From the NCBI GenBank assembly GCA_905215695.1, contig CAJMQN010000001.1, positions 295,311 through 359,310 of the forward strand: 64,000 nucleotides of DNA, in the 5' to 3' direction. The stretch's first letter is position 1. Each line of letters begins with the position of its first letter. This DNA comes from an uncultured bacterium (lineage in GTDB: Bacteria > Bacillota > Clostridia > Christensenellales > HGM11417). The notes beneath the pieces are model-generated. The model was not told the DNA's origin, made no database searches, and saw only the letters and a program-made list of their open reading frames with translations. The translations under genes and the position numbers were made by a program. Below are positions 7,479 through 15,743 of the stretch, in pieces.

Positions 7479-7757
7479 GCTTTTCAGGGTGTATTGCCGT
7501 GAAAGCAAAAATATTTTGACCGATTCCGGCGTTTCGCCGGAGAAAAACAGGCTACGGACAGCCGGGTCAGATGCCGAATTGGCAACATTGTTGCCTTATT
7601 GAATTTTATAAGTTGGACTTGTGAAACCTTCAATAAGAGTGATAAAAGTATTTTTGCTGCATAGACTCTGGAAAAGGAAACACCGGACGCGGGGCGAGGA
7701 GTCCCTGTCCTTTCCGCCAAACGGAAACGCAAGTGCGACTTCGCCTTGCGTTTTTTT
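7479..7757 (+). ncRNA. Unassigned structured leader RNA with terminal attenuator, ahead of the polyamine operon
   Basis: About 280 nt between a promoter and a terminator, without a convincing ORF. Visible helices: CCGGCG/CGCCGG near 7527-7541, GGCT/AGCC flanking ACGGAC near 7552, GGCAAC/GTTGCC near 7580-7594, a long-range CTTATTGAA/TTCAATAAG pair around 7595-7640, a GGAAAAGGA/TCCTTTCC pair enclosing a GGAC/GTCC arm at about 7672-7716, and TTTCCG/CGGAAA just before the terminator. The last two share bases, so alternative folds are possible. I checked it by eye against common riboswitch consensus elements and recognised none. The next gene starts 57 bases after the terminator with no new promoter visible. 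Confidence 0.5.
7727..7757 (+). terminator. Intrinsic terminator within the polyamine-operon leader
   Basis: ACGCAAG pairs with CTTGCGT, with an inner GCG/CGC, followed by seven T. It lies between promoter and first gene, so it would act as an attenuator. Confidence 0.85.
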
Positions 7758-7813
7758 ATTTTTTGCCTCCGGGCAAAACGTATTTATTTATTTTTTTATG
7801 GAAAGGAGAAAGA

Positions 7814-9367
7814 ATGAGAGTAGCAGTGACCGGCATCACCGGAAACATGGGGCAGGCGACCCTTGCCGAGCTTGTCAGGCTCGAGGGAATCGACGCCTTT
7901 CGTTTTCTGGTTCTGCCCACGGACCGAAGAATCCGAAAACTTTTGAAAAAGTACTCCGCCTTTCGGGACAAATTTGAAATTCTCCCGGGCAATCTGAAGG
8001 ACAGGGAGACCTGCGACAAACTCGTTGCGGGCGCGGACTACGTCGTAAACCTTGCGGCAGTGATTCCGCCGCACTCGGACAGAGACCCGCAGAAGGCGGT
8101 GGACTGCAACGAAATCGGGGCGGACAACCTTGTCTCCGCGATTGAATCCCTCGAAACCCAACCCAAACTCGTGCACATCTCGACGGTGGCGCTGTACGGC
8201 AACCGCAACTCCAAACACCCATGGGCGCGGGTGGGCGACCCGCTCCTCGTCAGTCCCTACGACGTCTATTCCGCGACCAAACTGCGCGGGGAATTCCGGG
8301 TGCTCGAATCCAAAGTCAGAACGTGGGCGGTACTGCGCCAGTCCGCCATGCTCCACCCGAACATGCTCTCGGACAACATCAGCGACGGACTCATGTTCCA
8401 CACCTGTTTCAACGCCCCTCTCGAGTGGGTGACCGCGAAAGACAGCGGCGTGCTGATTGCAAATATCCTAAAGCGCGACCTTGCCGGCGAGTTGGGGGGA
8501 GAATTTTGGAAAAAAGTATTCAACATCGGTTCCCTCGCCGAGAACCGTCTCACGGGCTTTGATACCTTAAACGACGGATTCCGGCTCATCGGCGGCAGTG
8601 CGAAGGATTTTTTCGACCCGACCTACAACGCGACCCGCAACTTTCACGGCGTATGGTTCTATGACGGCAAACGGCTCGAGGAACTCTTTTCCTATCAGAG
8701 CCAATCCGCCGCCGAATATTGGAAGGAGATTGCGCGGACGCACCGATACTATAAGCTCGGCAGACTTGTGCCGAAAAAGTGGATTTCCTCGCTCGTCATT
8801 CGCCGTCTGTTCCGAAGTCCGAATTCGCCCGCCTATTGGGCGAAACACAGGGACGAAGCGCGGCTGATTGCCTACTTCGGCAGCCGCGGCGCCTACGAAT
8901 CCCTACCGGCGGAGTGGAAAGCGTTTCCTCTTCTCGTCGAGGGAAAGGACGAGAGCGGCGCGCCCCTCGATTACGAGACCCTGCGCGACCCGAAAACCGC
9001 CCTCCTTCTCGACCACGGCTACGACGACCGAAAACCGGACGAAGAGATTACCTTTGAGGACCTTGAGAGCGTCGCGGCGGCGCACGGCGGAAGACTTCTG
9101 TCGGGGTCTTGGTTGGGGGAGATGTATGAGCCCCTCGAATGGCAGACGCAGGACGGAGAACGCTTCATGGCGTCGGTATTTACGGTGCTCCGCGCGGGGC
9201 ATTGGCACAACAAGATTTATCGGGAGAATGTCTGGGACTTTGACCGACTTTCCAAAAAGGACAAAATTTACGCCGGGCTGTGGCTAAATTCGCACCGGGC
9301 GGACGAGAATTACGAATACGGCATGGACGCGGCGTTCCGTGCGACGATCCGGGAGGAGAAGAACTGA
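7814..9367 (+). CDS. NAD-dependent epimerase/dehydratase-type protein with a ~190-residue C-terminal extension
   Basis: Extended short-chain dehydrogenase fold, 517 residues. The N-terminal ~320 residues show the nucleotide-binding GITGNMG (residues 6-12), NLAAVIPP near 84-91, and the catalytic-type YxxxK in YSATKLRG near 152-159 with upstream HISTVALYG. The remaining ~190 residues match no domain I know and include a Trp/His-rich VFTVLRAGHWHNKIY stretch near 455-469. The start ATG follows GGAAAGGAG by eight bases. It is the first gene of the polyamine operon, 27 bases before speD, but no polyamine step is known for this family, so its substrate is open. Confidence 0.7.
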   Translation: MRVAVTGITGNMGQATLAELVRLEGIDAFRFLVLPTDRRIRKLLKKYSAFRDKFEILPGNLKDRETCDKLVAGADYVVNLAAVIPPHSDRDPQKAVDCNEIGADNLVSAIESLETQPKLVHISTVALYGNRNSKHPWARVGDPLLVSPYDVYSATKLRGEFRVLESKVRTWAVLRQSAMLHPNMLSDNISDGLMFHTCFNAPLEWVTAKDSGVLIANILKRDLAGELGGEFWKKVFNIGSLAENRLTGFDTLNDGFRLIGGSAKDFFDPTYNATRNFHGVWFYDGKRLEELFSYQSQSAAEYWKEIARTHRYYKLGRLVPKKWISSLVIRRLFRSPNSPAYWAKHRDEARLIAYFGSRGAYESLPAEWKAFPLLVEGKDESGAPLDYETLRDPKTALLLDHGYDDRKPDEEITFEDLESVAAAHGGRLLSGSWLGEMYEPLEWQTQDGERFMASVFTVLRAGHWHNKIYRENVWDFDRLSKKDKIYAGLWLNSHRADENYEYGMDAAFRATIREEKN

Positions 9368-9394
9368 CCCTTGCTCCCGGAAAAGGAGCGAGAG

Positions 9395-10165
9395 ATGAGC
9401 AAACTGAAACTGTACGGCTTCAACAACCTGACCAAGGCATTGAGCTTCAATATCTACGATGTGTGTTACGCGAAGTCCGAACGCGAACAGCGGGACTACA
9501 TCGACTATATCGACGAGCAGTACAATTCCGAACGTCTCACGAGTATTCTCTATACGCTGACGGACATGATCGGCGCGCACGTATTAAACGTGTCCAAGCA
9601 GGACTACGACCCGCAGGGGGCGAGCGTGACATTTCTGATTGCGGAGGAGGCTCTCCGCCCGCAAAAGCGCGCGGCGGGGGGAGAAACGGTTGTGGGACAC
9701 CTCGACAAGAGCCACGTGACGGTGCACACCTACCCCGAATTCCATCCCGAGACCTCGATCGCAACCTTCCGGGTGGATATCGACGTTGCGACCTGCGGAG
9801 AAATCACCCCCCTTTCCACCCTCGACTATCTCCTCGGGAGTTTCGATTCGGACATCGTGACCATGGACTACCGCGTGCGCGGATTCACCCGGGACATCAC
9901 GGGCAAAAAGGTGTTTATCGACCACAAGATGAACACGATACAGGACTACATCTCCCCGGAAACTCTCCGGCGGTACGAGGCGACGGACATCAACGTGTAT
10001 CAGTCCAACCTGTTTCACACCAAGATGCTGATTCGGGACATCGACTTGCAAAATTACCTCTTCAACCGCCGCGTCTCCGACCTTCCGGCGGAGGAGCGGG
10101 AGAGCATCCGCGAAGCGCTTCGCCGCGAAATGGTGGAGATCTACAGCGGCGCAAATATCTACTGA
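9395..10165 (+). CDS. speD: S-adenosylmethionine decarboxylase, E. coli-type proenzyme
   Basis: Pyruvoyl enzyme that decarboxylates S-adenosylmethionine to give the aminopropyl donor for spermidine synthesis. 256 residues, collinear with E. coli SpeD (264) rather than the short SpeH type common in Gram-positives. The self-processing site is HLDKSH with cleavage expected between Lys105 and Ser106; YRVRGFTRDI near 168-177 and the Cys in DVATCGEI are conserved class features. The ATG at 9395 has AAGGAG nine bases upstream. A few SpeD homologues have become arginine or ornithine decarboxylases, but those are mostly other subclasses, so AdoMet is the best guess. Confidence 0.9.
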   Translation: MSKLKLYGFNNLTKALSFNIYDVCYAKSEREQRDYIDYIDEQYNSERLTSILYTLTDMIGAHVLNVSKQDYDPQGASVTFLIAEEALRPQKRAAGGETVVGHLDKSHVTVHTYPEFHPETSIATFRVDIDVATCGEITPLSTLDYLLGSFDSDIVTMDYRVRGFTRDITGKKVFIDHKMNTIQDYISPETLRRYEATDINVYQSNLFHTKMLIRDIDLQNYLFNRRVSDLPAEERESIREALRREMVEIYSGANIY

Positions 10166-10181
10166 AAACGGAGGAATCGCC

Positions 10182-11618
10182 ATGGACCAGACCCGCGCGC
10201 CGCTCGAGGAAGCGCTCCGCAGTTTCAAAAAAATGCGCGTCGTGCCCTTCGACGTTCCCGGGCACAAGCGCGGCAAGGGCAACCCGGAGCTTGCGGACTT
10301 TTTGGGCTCCAAGTGTCTCGAATTGGACGTCAATTCCATGAAACCCCTTGACAACCTCTGCCACCCAGTCTCGGTGATTCGGGAAGCGGAAGAGCTCGCG
10401 GCGGACGCCTTCGGCGCGGCGGCGGCGTTCTTCATGGTGGGGGGAACGACCTCGGCGGTGCAGGCGATGATCCTGTCCGTGTGCAAGGAAGGGGACAAAA
10501 TCATACTTCCCCGCAACGTGCACAGGAGCGCGATCAACGCGCTGATTCTGTGCGGCGCGGTTCCCGTCTATGTGAATCCGCAGACGGACAAGCGTCTCGG
10601 CATCTCCCTCGGCATGACGGCGGAGGACGTCAGGCTCGCGATTCGGAGAAACCCGGACGCAAAAGCGGTGCTCGTCAACAATCCGACCTATTACGGCATC
10701 TGTTCGGACGTGGAGGGAATCGTAAAGGAGGCGCACGCCCACGGCATGAAGGTGCTTGCGGACGAGGCGCACGGCACGCATTTCTACTTCGGCGAAGGTC
10801 TCCCGAAAGCGGCGCTCCGCGCGGGCGCGGACATGGCGTCGGTGAGCATGCACAAGTCGGGCGGCTCGCTCACACAGAGTTCCTTTCTGCTCTGCGGCGC
10901 GGACGTGAACGCGGACTACGTGCGCCAGATCATCAATCTGACCCAGACGACGAGCGGCTCCTATCTTCTCATGTCAAGTTTGGACATCTCCCGCCGCAAC
11001 CTCGCGCTCGAGGGCAAACGTATCTTCGCCGAAGTCCTCGAAATGGCGGAGTACGCAAGGGAAGAGATCAACCGCATCGGGGACTACGACGCCTTTTCGA
11101 CCGAACTCGTCAACGGGGATTCGGTATTCGATTTCGACCGCACCAAACTCTCGGTCAACACCCTTGCGGTGGGACTTGCGGGCATCGAAGTCTATGACCT
11201 CCTGCGGGATGAATACGACATTCAGGCGGAATTCGGGGACATGGGCAACATTCTCTGCTACCTTTCGGTGGGGGACAGAATCCGGGACGTGGAGCGCCTG
11301 ATTTCCGCGCTCGCGGAGATTCGCCGCCGGTTCAAGAAGTCGGGCGCGGACCTTCTCACCTACGAATATATCGAGCCGGAGGTCGTGCTCGCGCCCAAAG
11401 CCGCCTTTTACGCGGAAAAACAGTCCCTGCCCCTGAAGGAATGCGTGGGACGGGTCGCGGCGGAATTCGTCATGTGCTACCCGCCGGGAATCCCCATTCT
11501 CGCGCCGGGGGAGCGTGTGACCGCAGACATCGTGGACTACATCGCGTATGCCAAGGAAAAGGGATGTTCCCTGACCGGTCCCGAGGACATGGAAATCAAC
11601 GATTTGAACGTCATTTAA
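10182..11618 (+). CDS. speA: Arginine decarboxylase, fold-type I (Orn/Lys/Arg decarboxylase family)
   Basis: PLP enzyme, 478 residues, similar in size and layout to Bacillus SpeA, converting arginine to agmatine. GGTTSAVQAMI near residues 87-97 binds the cofactor phosphate, DEAHGTHFYF near 194-203 carries the PLP-pairing aspartate, and SMHKSGGSL near 222-230 holds the Schiff-base lysine (Lys225). A C-terminal decarboxylase domain follows, with PPGIPILAPGE near 436-446. Substrate (arginine rather than lysine or ornithine) is inferred from the agmatinase homologue two genes downstream. Sixteen bases from speD. Confidence 0.88.
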   Translation: MDQTRAPLEEALRSFKKMRVVPFDVPGHKRGKGNPELADFLGSKCLELDVNSMKPLDNLCHPVSVIREAEELAADAFGAAAAFFMVGGTTSAVQAMILSVCKEGDKIILPRNVHRSAINALILCGAVPVYVNPQTDKRLGISLGMTAEDVRLAIRRNPDAKAVLVNNPTYYGICSDVEGIVKEAHAHGMKVLADEAHGTHFYFGEGLPKAALRAGADMASVSMHKSGGSLTQSSFLLCGADVNADYVRQIINLTQTTSGSYLLMSSLDISRRNLALEGKRIFAEVLEMAEYAREEINRIGDYDAFSTELVNGDSVFDFDRTKLSVNTLAVGLAGIEVYDLLRDEYDIQAEFGDMGNILCYLSVGDRIRDVERLISALAEIRRRFKKSGADLLTYEYIEPEVVLAPKAAFYAEKQSLPLKECVGRVAAEFVMCYPPGIPILAPGERVTADIVDYIAYAKEKGCSLTGPEDMEINDLNVI

Positions 11619-11645
11619 GAACAACGCATTTTTCAAGGAGAAAGT

Positions 11646-12497
11646 ATGGATCTTTGGTTTTCGGAAATGCACACCAAGAACGCGAAATTTTCGATCCGCG
11701 TGAATCGTCAGCTTGTGAGCCTGCAAAGCGAGTTTCAGCGTCTCGACGTATTCGAGAGCCCGGACTTCGGCAGGTTTCTGACCTTGGACGGGTACATGAT
11801 GCTCACCGAAAAGGACGAGTTCATCTATCACGAAATGATCGTGCACGTGCCCCTCGCCGTGCACCCGAACCCCGAGCGCGTGCTCGTCATCGGCGCGGGG
11901 GACGGCGGGGTCGTGCGGGAACTGACCCGTTACGATTCGGTGCGATGCATCGACCTCGTGGAGATTGACAGAGAGGTCGTACGGGTGTGCAAGGAATATC
12001 TGCCCTTCACCGCGTCCAAACTCGACGACCCGCGGGTCAATATCTGCTATCAAGACGGTCTGAAATTTATCCGCGGCTGCCGGGAGGACTACGATATCGT
12101 CATCGTGGACTCGACAGACCCCTTCGGACCGGGCGAGGGTCTGTTCACCAAGGAATTCTACGGCAACTGCTACAAGGCGCTGAAAGAGGACGGCATCATG
12201 GTCAACCAGCACGAGAGTCCGTTCTATGAGAACGACGCCATCGCCATGCAGCGCGCGCACAAGCGCATTGTGGAATCCTTCCCCATCAGCAAAGTGTATC
12301 AGGCGCACATTCCGACATACCCTTCCGGGCACTGGCTGTTCGGGTTCGCGTCCAAGAAGTACCACCCGGTCAAGGACATGGATGCGGCGCGTTGGAACGC
12401 CCTGAACCTCGAGACGAAGTATTACAATTCCGAACTTCACGTGGGGTCTTTCGCCCTGCCCAACTATGTAGAGGAGCTTTTGGAACGTGTGGAATAA
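11646..12497 (+). CDS. speE: Spermidine synthase (putrescine aminopropyltransferase)
   Basis: Transfers the aminopropyl group of decarboxylated AdoMet to putrescine. 283 residues, full length. VIGAGDGGVVRE near 79-90 is the conserved glycine loop binding the donor, LVEIDREVV near 102-110 holds the acidic ribose-binding residue, and IVDSTDPFGPGEGLF near 153-167 is the active-site aspartate region. N-terminal Q33-rich beta barrel residues (FQRLDVFES) are conserved. A clear AAGGAG lies eight bases before the ATG. Overlaps speB by 11 bases. Confidence 0.95.
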   Translation: MDLWFSEMHTKNAKFSIRVNRQLVSLQSEFQRLDVFESPDFGRFLTLDGYMMLTEKDEFIYHEMIVHVPLAVHPNPERVLVIGAGDGGVVRELTRYDSVRCIDLVEIDREVVRVCKEYLPFTASKLDDPRVNICYQDGLKFIRGCREDYDIVIVDSTDPFGPGEGLFTKEFYGNCYKALKEDGIMVNQHESPFYENDAIAMQRAHKRIVESFPISKVYQAHIPTYPSGHWLFGFASKKYHPVKDMDAARWNALNLETKYYNSELHVGSFALPNYVEELLERVE

Positions 12498-13338
12498 AAA
12501 TATCGAGACCTTTTTGGGGTGCGACGCGCCCTCGGAAGAGGCGAGCGTCATATTATACGGCGCGCCCTTTGACAGCACGACCAGTTTCAAACCCGGTGCC
12601 CGATTCGGGAGCGGCGCGATCCGTCGGGATTCCTGGGGGCTCGAGACCTACAGCCCGTATCAGGACAGAGACCTTACGGAGATTTCCGTACTCGACGCAG
12701 GCGACCTCGAACTTCCCTTCGGGGACAGCGAGTCCGCGCTCAAGACAATCGAAGTGTTTGCACGCGGCGTGTTTGACGCGGGAAAACTTCCCTTTCTCCT
12801 CGGCGGGGAACATCTCGTGACCCTCGGCGCGGTGCGCGCGGCGGCGGAGAAATATCCGGAACTGCACGTCGTGCACTTCGACGCGCACACCGACCTTCGG
12901 GAGGAATATCTGGGCGCAAAGCTCTCCCACGCCTCGGTGCTCCGCAGGTGTCATGACCTGTTGGGGGACGGAAGAATTCATCAGTTCGGAATCCGTTCGG
13001 GGGAGAATGCGGAGTTCGAGTGGGCGAAAGCGCACACGGACTTGCACCGATTCAACCTTGAGGGGCTCGCCGAGACGGTAAAAGCCCTCGGGGACAAGCC
13101 CGTCTATTTTACCCTCGACCTCGACGTTTTGGATCCTTCGGTGTTTTGGGGAACGGGCACGCCCGAGCCGGAGGGAATCTCCTTCCGGGAGCTTCGGGAG
13201 GGAATCCTGCAATTGAAAGCGTGCAATATCGTGGGCTGCGACGCGGTGGAGCTCGCCCCCTCGTGGGACCCGAGCGGCGCCTCGACGGCGGTCGCGTGCA
13301 AAATCGTCCGGGAAATGCTCCTGGCGTTCGGAAAATAG
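12487..13338 (+). CDS. speB: Agmatinase-family ureohydrolase
   Basis: Manganese ureohydrolase of the arginase/agmatinase family, 283 residues, expected to hydrolyse agmatine to putrescine plus urea. Metal-binding motifs are intact: GGEH near 104-107, HFDAHTDLR near 128-136 and LDLDVLDP near 208-215. The start is GTG at 12487, inside speE; no better start with a ribosome site exists. Because CASDH- and NspC-like genes follow, it could instead act on aminopropylagmatine, as in the carboxyaminopropylagmatine route known from cyanobacteria. Motifs do not separate the two substrates. Confidence 0.85.
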   Translation: MWNKNIETFLGCDAPSEEASVILYGAPFDSTTSFKPGARFGSGAIRRDSWGLETYSPYQDRDLTEISVLDAGDLELPFGDSESALKTIEVFARGVFDAGKLPFLLGGEHLVTLGAVRAAAEKYPELHVVHFDAHTDLREEYLGAKLSHASVLRRCHDLLGDGRIHQFGIRSGENAEFEWAKAHTDLHRFNLEGLAETVKALGDKPVYFTLDLDVLDPSVFWGTGTPEPEGISFRELREGILQLKACNIVGCDAVELAPSWDPSGASTAVACKIVREMLLAFGK

Positions 13339-13349
13339 GAGGAGAAATC

Positions 13350-14549
13350 ATGGGAAAGGCATTGATCATCGGCTGCGGCGGCGTTGCGAGCGTCGCGATT
13401 CACAAGTGCTGTCAGAACAGCGAAGTGTTTGAGGAAATCGTCATCGCCTCGCGCACGAAGTCCAAGTGCGACGCGCTGAAAGCGAAACTCGGGGCGGGCA
13501 AGACGAAGATTTCCACCGCGCAGGTGGACGCGGACAACGTGGACGAACTCATCGCGCTCATCCGAGAGCACAAGCCGGACGTGGTCTTAAATCTCGCGCT
13601 TCCGTATCAGGATTTGACCATTATGGACGCCTGTCTCGCGACCAAGACGCACTACGTCGATACGGCGAACTACGAGCCGAAGGACACCGCGAAATTCGAG
13701 TACAAGTGGCAGTGGGCGTACCGCGAGAGATTCGAGAAGGCGGGCATCACGGCGCTCCTCGGCTGCGGTTTCGACCCCGGCGTGACGGGGGTGTTCTGCG
13801 CCTACGCGATGAAACACTATTTCGACGAAATCCACACCATCGACATATTGGACTGCAACGGCGGCGACCACGGCTATCCGTTTGCGACCAACTTCAACCC
13901 GGAGATCAATATCCGCGAGGTCAGCGCGAAGGGGAGCTATTGGGAGAACGGCAAGTGGGTGGAGACCGAACCCATGGAGATCAAGCGGGAATACGACTTC
14001 GAGGGCGTGGGCAAAAAGGACATGTACCTTCTGCACCACGAGGAATTGGAGTCCCTCGGACTGAACATCAAGGGTATCCGCCGGATTCGTTTCTTCATGA
14101 CCTTCGGACAGAGCTATCTGACCCACTTGAAGTGCCTTGAAAACGTGGGCATGACCTCCATCGAGCCCATCGACTACAACGGCATGAAGATCGTGCCCCT
14201 GCAATTTTTGAAAGCGGTGCTCCCGGACCCGGCGTCCCTCGGACCCCGCACCAAGGGCAAGACGAACATCGGCTGTATCATGAACGGCGTCAAAGACGGC
14301 AAGCCCGTGTCCTACTATGTCTATAACATCTGCGACCATCAGGAATGCTACCGCGAAGTGGGTTCGCAGGCGATTTCGTACACGACGGGCGTGCCCGCGA
14401 TGATCGGCGCGATGCTCGTCATGCAGGGCGTCTGGAGAAAGCCCGGCGTATATAATGTGGAAGAATTCGACCCCGATCCGTTCATGGACGCCCTCAACAA
14501 GTGGGGGCTTCCGTGGAAGGAAAACTTCGACCCTGTGCAGGTGGACTGA
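13350..14549 (+). CDS. Carboxynorspermidine/carboxyspermidine dehydrogenase (saccharopine dehydrogenase-like)
   Basis: NADPH-dependent enzyme that condenses aspartate semialdehyde with a diamine (putrescine, diaminopropane or possibly agmatine) and reduces the Schiff base. 399 residues, typical for CASDH. The N-terminal Rossmann motif IIGCGGVASVAIHKC is at 6-20, GCGFDPGVTGVFCAYA near 141-156 is a strongly conserved family segment, and the C-terminal half carries substrate-binding residues typical of saccharopine dehydrogenases. ATG at 13350 has an AGGAGGAG site. Located directly before nspC, the usual pairing. Which diamine is used cannot be read from sequence. Confidence 0.87.
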   Translation: MGKALIIGCGGVASVAIHKCCQNSEVFEEIVIASRTKSKCDALKAKLGAGKTKISTAQVDADNVDELIALIREHKPDVVLNLALPYQDLTIMDACLATKTHYVDTANYEPKDTAKFEYKWQWAYRERFEKAGITALLGCGFDPGVTGVFCAYAMKHYFDEIHTIDILDCNGGDHGYPFATNFNPEINIREVSAKGSYWENGKWVETEPMEIKREYDFEGVGKKDMYLLHHEELESLGLNIKGIRRIRFFMTFGQSYLTHLKCLENVGMTSIEPIDYNGMKIVPLQFLKAVLPDPASLGPRTKGKTNIGCIMNGVKDGKPVSYYVYNICDHQECYREVGSQAISYTTGVPAMIGAMLVMQGVWRKPGVYNVEEFDPDPFMDALNKWGLPWKENFDPVQVD

Positions 14550-14552
14550 AAA

Positions 14553-15680
14553 GTGGGACGTTTCGATACGCTGCCCACGCCCTGCTACGTGCTAGACGAG
14601 GAACTGCTCGCCCGCAACTTGGACGTTCTCGGTCGGGTCAAGCGGGAATCGGGCTGTAAAATTCTCCTCGCGCAGAAGGCGTTTTCCATGTGGTCGGTCT
14701 ATCCGCTCCTCGCCGAAACGCTTGACGGCACGACGGCGAGCGGGCTCTACGAGGCAAAACTCGGCGCGGAGTGCTTCGGCGGGGAAACGCACGTGTTTTC
14801 GCCCTGCTACGGCGGGGAATTTCCCGAACTTCTGCGCATCTGCAACCATATCGTGTTCAACTCCTTTTCGGAGTGGGAAAAGCACCGCGCCGCCGCGCTG
14901 TCCGCGGGCGCGAGCTGCGGGATTCGGGTGAACCCCGAGCACTCCACGCAGGGGGAACACGCGATCTACGACCCCTGCGCGCCCGGCTCGCGCTTGGGCG
15001 TGACGGAAAGGAACTTCCGCCCCGACCTCTTGGAGGGGGTAGAGGGTCTGCACTTTCACACCCTCTGCGAGCAGAACTCAGACGCCCTCGAGGAGACCTT
15101 CGCGGCGTTTGAGGAGAAATTCGGAACATACCTCTCCCGCATGAAATGGCTCAACCTCGGGGGCGGACACCACATCACCCGCGCGGACTACGACGTCGCG
15201 CGGCTGATTCGTTTGATTGCGCGCATTCGCGAAACATACGGCGTGACCGTCTATCTCGAACCCGGAGAGGCGGTCGTCCTGAACGCGGGATTTCTCGTAT
15301 CCTCGGTGCTCGGCACTGTGGAGAACGGACTCACGACGGCGATTTTGGACGCCTCCGCCGCCTGCCACATGCCGGACGTGTTGGAGATGCCCTACCGCCC
15401 GGAAGTCGAGGGCGCGGGAAAACCGGGGGAGAAGAGGTACGATTACCGTCTCGCGGGCAACACCTGTCTCGCGGGGGACGTCATCGGGGACTATTCTTTC
15501 GACGAACCGCTTACGCCCGGAAAAAGGCTCGTGTTCTGCGACATGGCGCTGTATTCCATGGTCAAGAACAACACCTTCAACGGCATGCCCCTGCCCGCCA
15601 TCGCGATCCGACGGAAGGACGGGGCTTGCGAGGTGGTCAAACGTTTCGGCTACGAGGATTTCAAGAACCGCCTGTCCTGA
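14553..15680 (+). CDS. nspC: Carboxynorspermidine/carboxyspermidine decarboxylase
   Basis: Fold-type III (alanine racemase-like) PLP decarboxylase that removes the carboxyl group from the CASDH product to give spermidine or norspermidine. 375 residues. LAQKAFSM near 39-46 contains the PLP lysine (Lys42), LNLGGGHHI near 198-206 is the phosphate-binding glycine loop, and YLEPGEAVV near 232-240 is characteristic. FCDMALYSMVKNNTFNG near 329-345 supplies second-subunit active-site residues. The start is a GTG three bases after the CASDH stop. Last gene of the polyamine operon; no terminator hairpin is seen after it. Confidence 0.9.
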   Translation: MGRFDTLPTPCYVLDEELLARNLDVLGRVKRESGCKILLAQKAFSMWSVYPLLAETLDGTTASGLYEAKLGAECFGGETHVFSPCYGGEFPELLRICNHIVFNSFSEWEKHRAAALSAGASCGIRVNPEHSTQGEHAIYDPCAPGSRLGVTERNFRPDLLEGVEGLHFHTLCEQNSDALEETFAAFEEKFGTYLSRMKWLNLGGGHHITRADYDVARLIRLIARIRETYGVTVYLEPGEAVVLNAGFLVSSVLGTVENGLTTAILDASAACHMPDVLEMPYRPEVEGAGKPGEKRYDYRLAGNTCLAGDVIGDYSFDEPLTPGKRLVFCDMALYSMVKNNTFNGMPLPAIAIRRKDGACEVVKRFGYEDFKNRLS

Positions 15681-15685
15681 TTTTC

Positions 15686-15715
15686 TTGACGGGCGGGGGG
15701 AAAACGTGTTACACT
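15686..15715 (+). promoter_or_regulatory. Putative sigma-A promoter of proS
   Basis: TTGACG at 15686-15691, 18-base spacer, TACACT at 15710-15715. Confidence 0.55.
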
Positions 15716-15743
15716 ATCAATCAGTAATTTTACGGAGTAAATC

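Noticed and set aside
7479..7757. Second cobalamin, T-box, SAM or RNase P-like RNA in the polyamine leader
   Set aside because: The stretch CCGGGTCAGATGCC slightly recalls the 3' part of cobalamin aptamers, but the CCCGCxACTGT core is absent. T-box, SAM and RNase P consensus segments were also not found.
10974..12590. A 538-codon minus-strand open frame
   Set aside because: Antisense to speA and speE; composition looks like a frame shadow and it has no ribosome site or domain.
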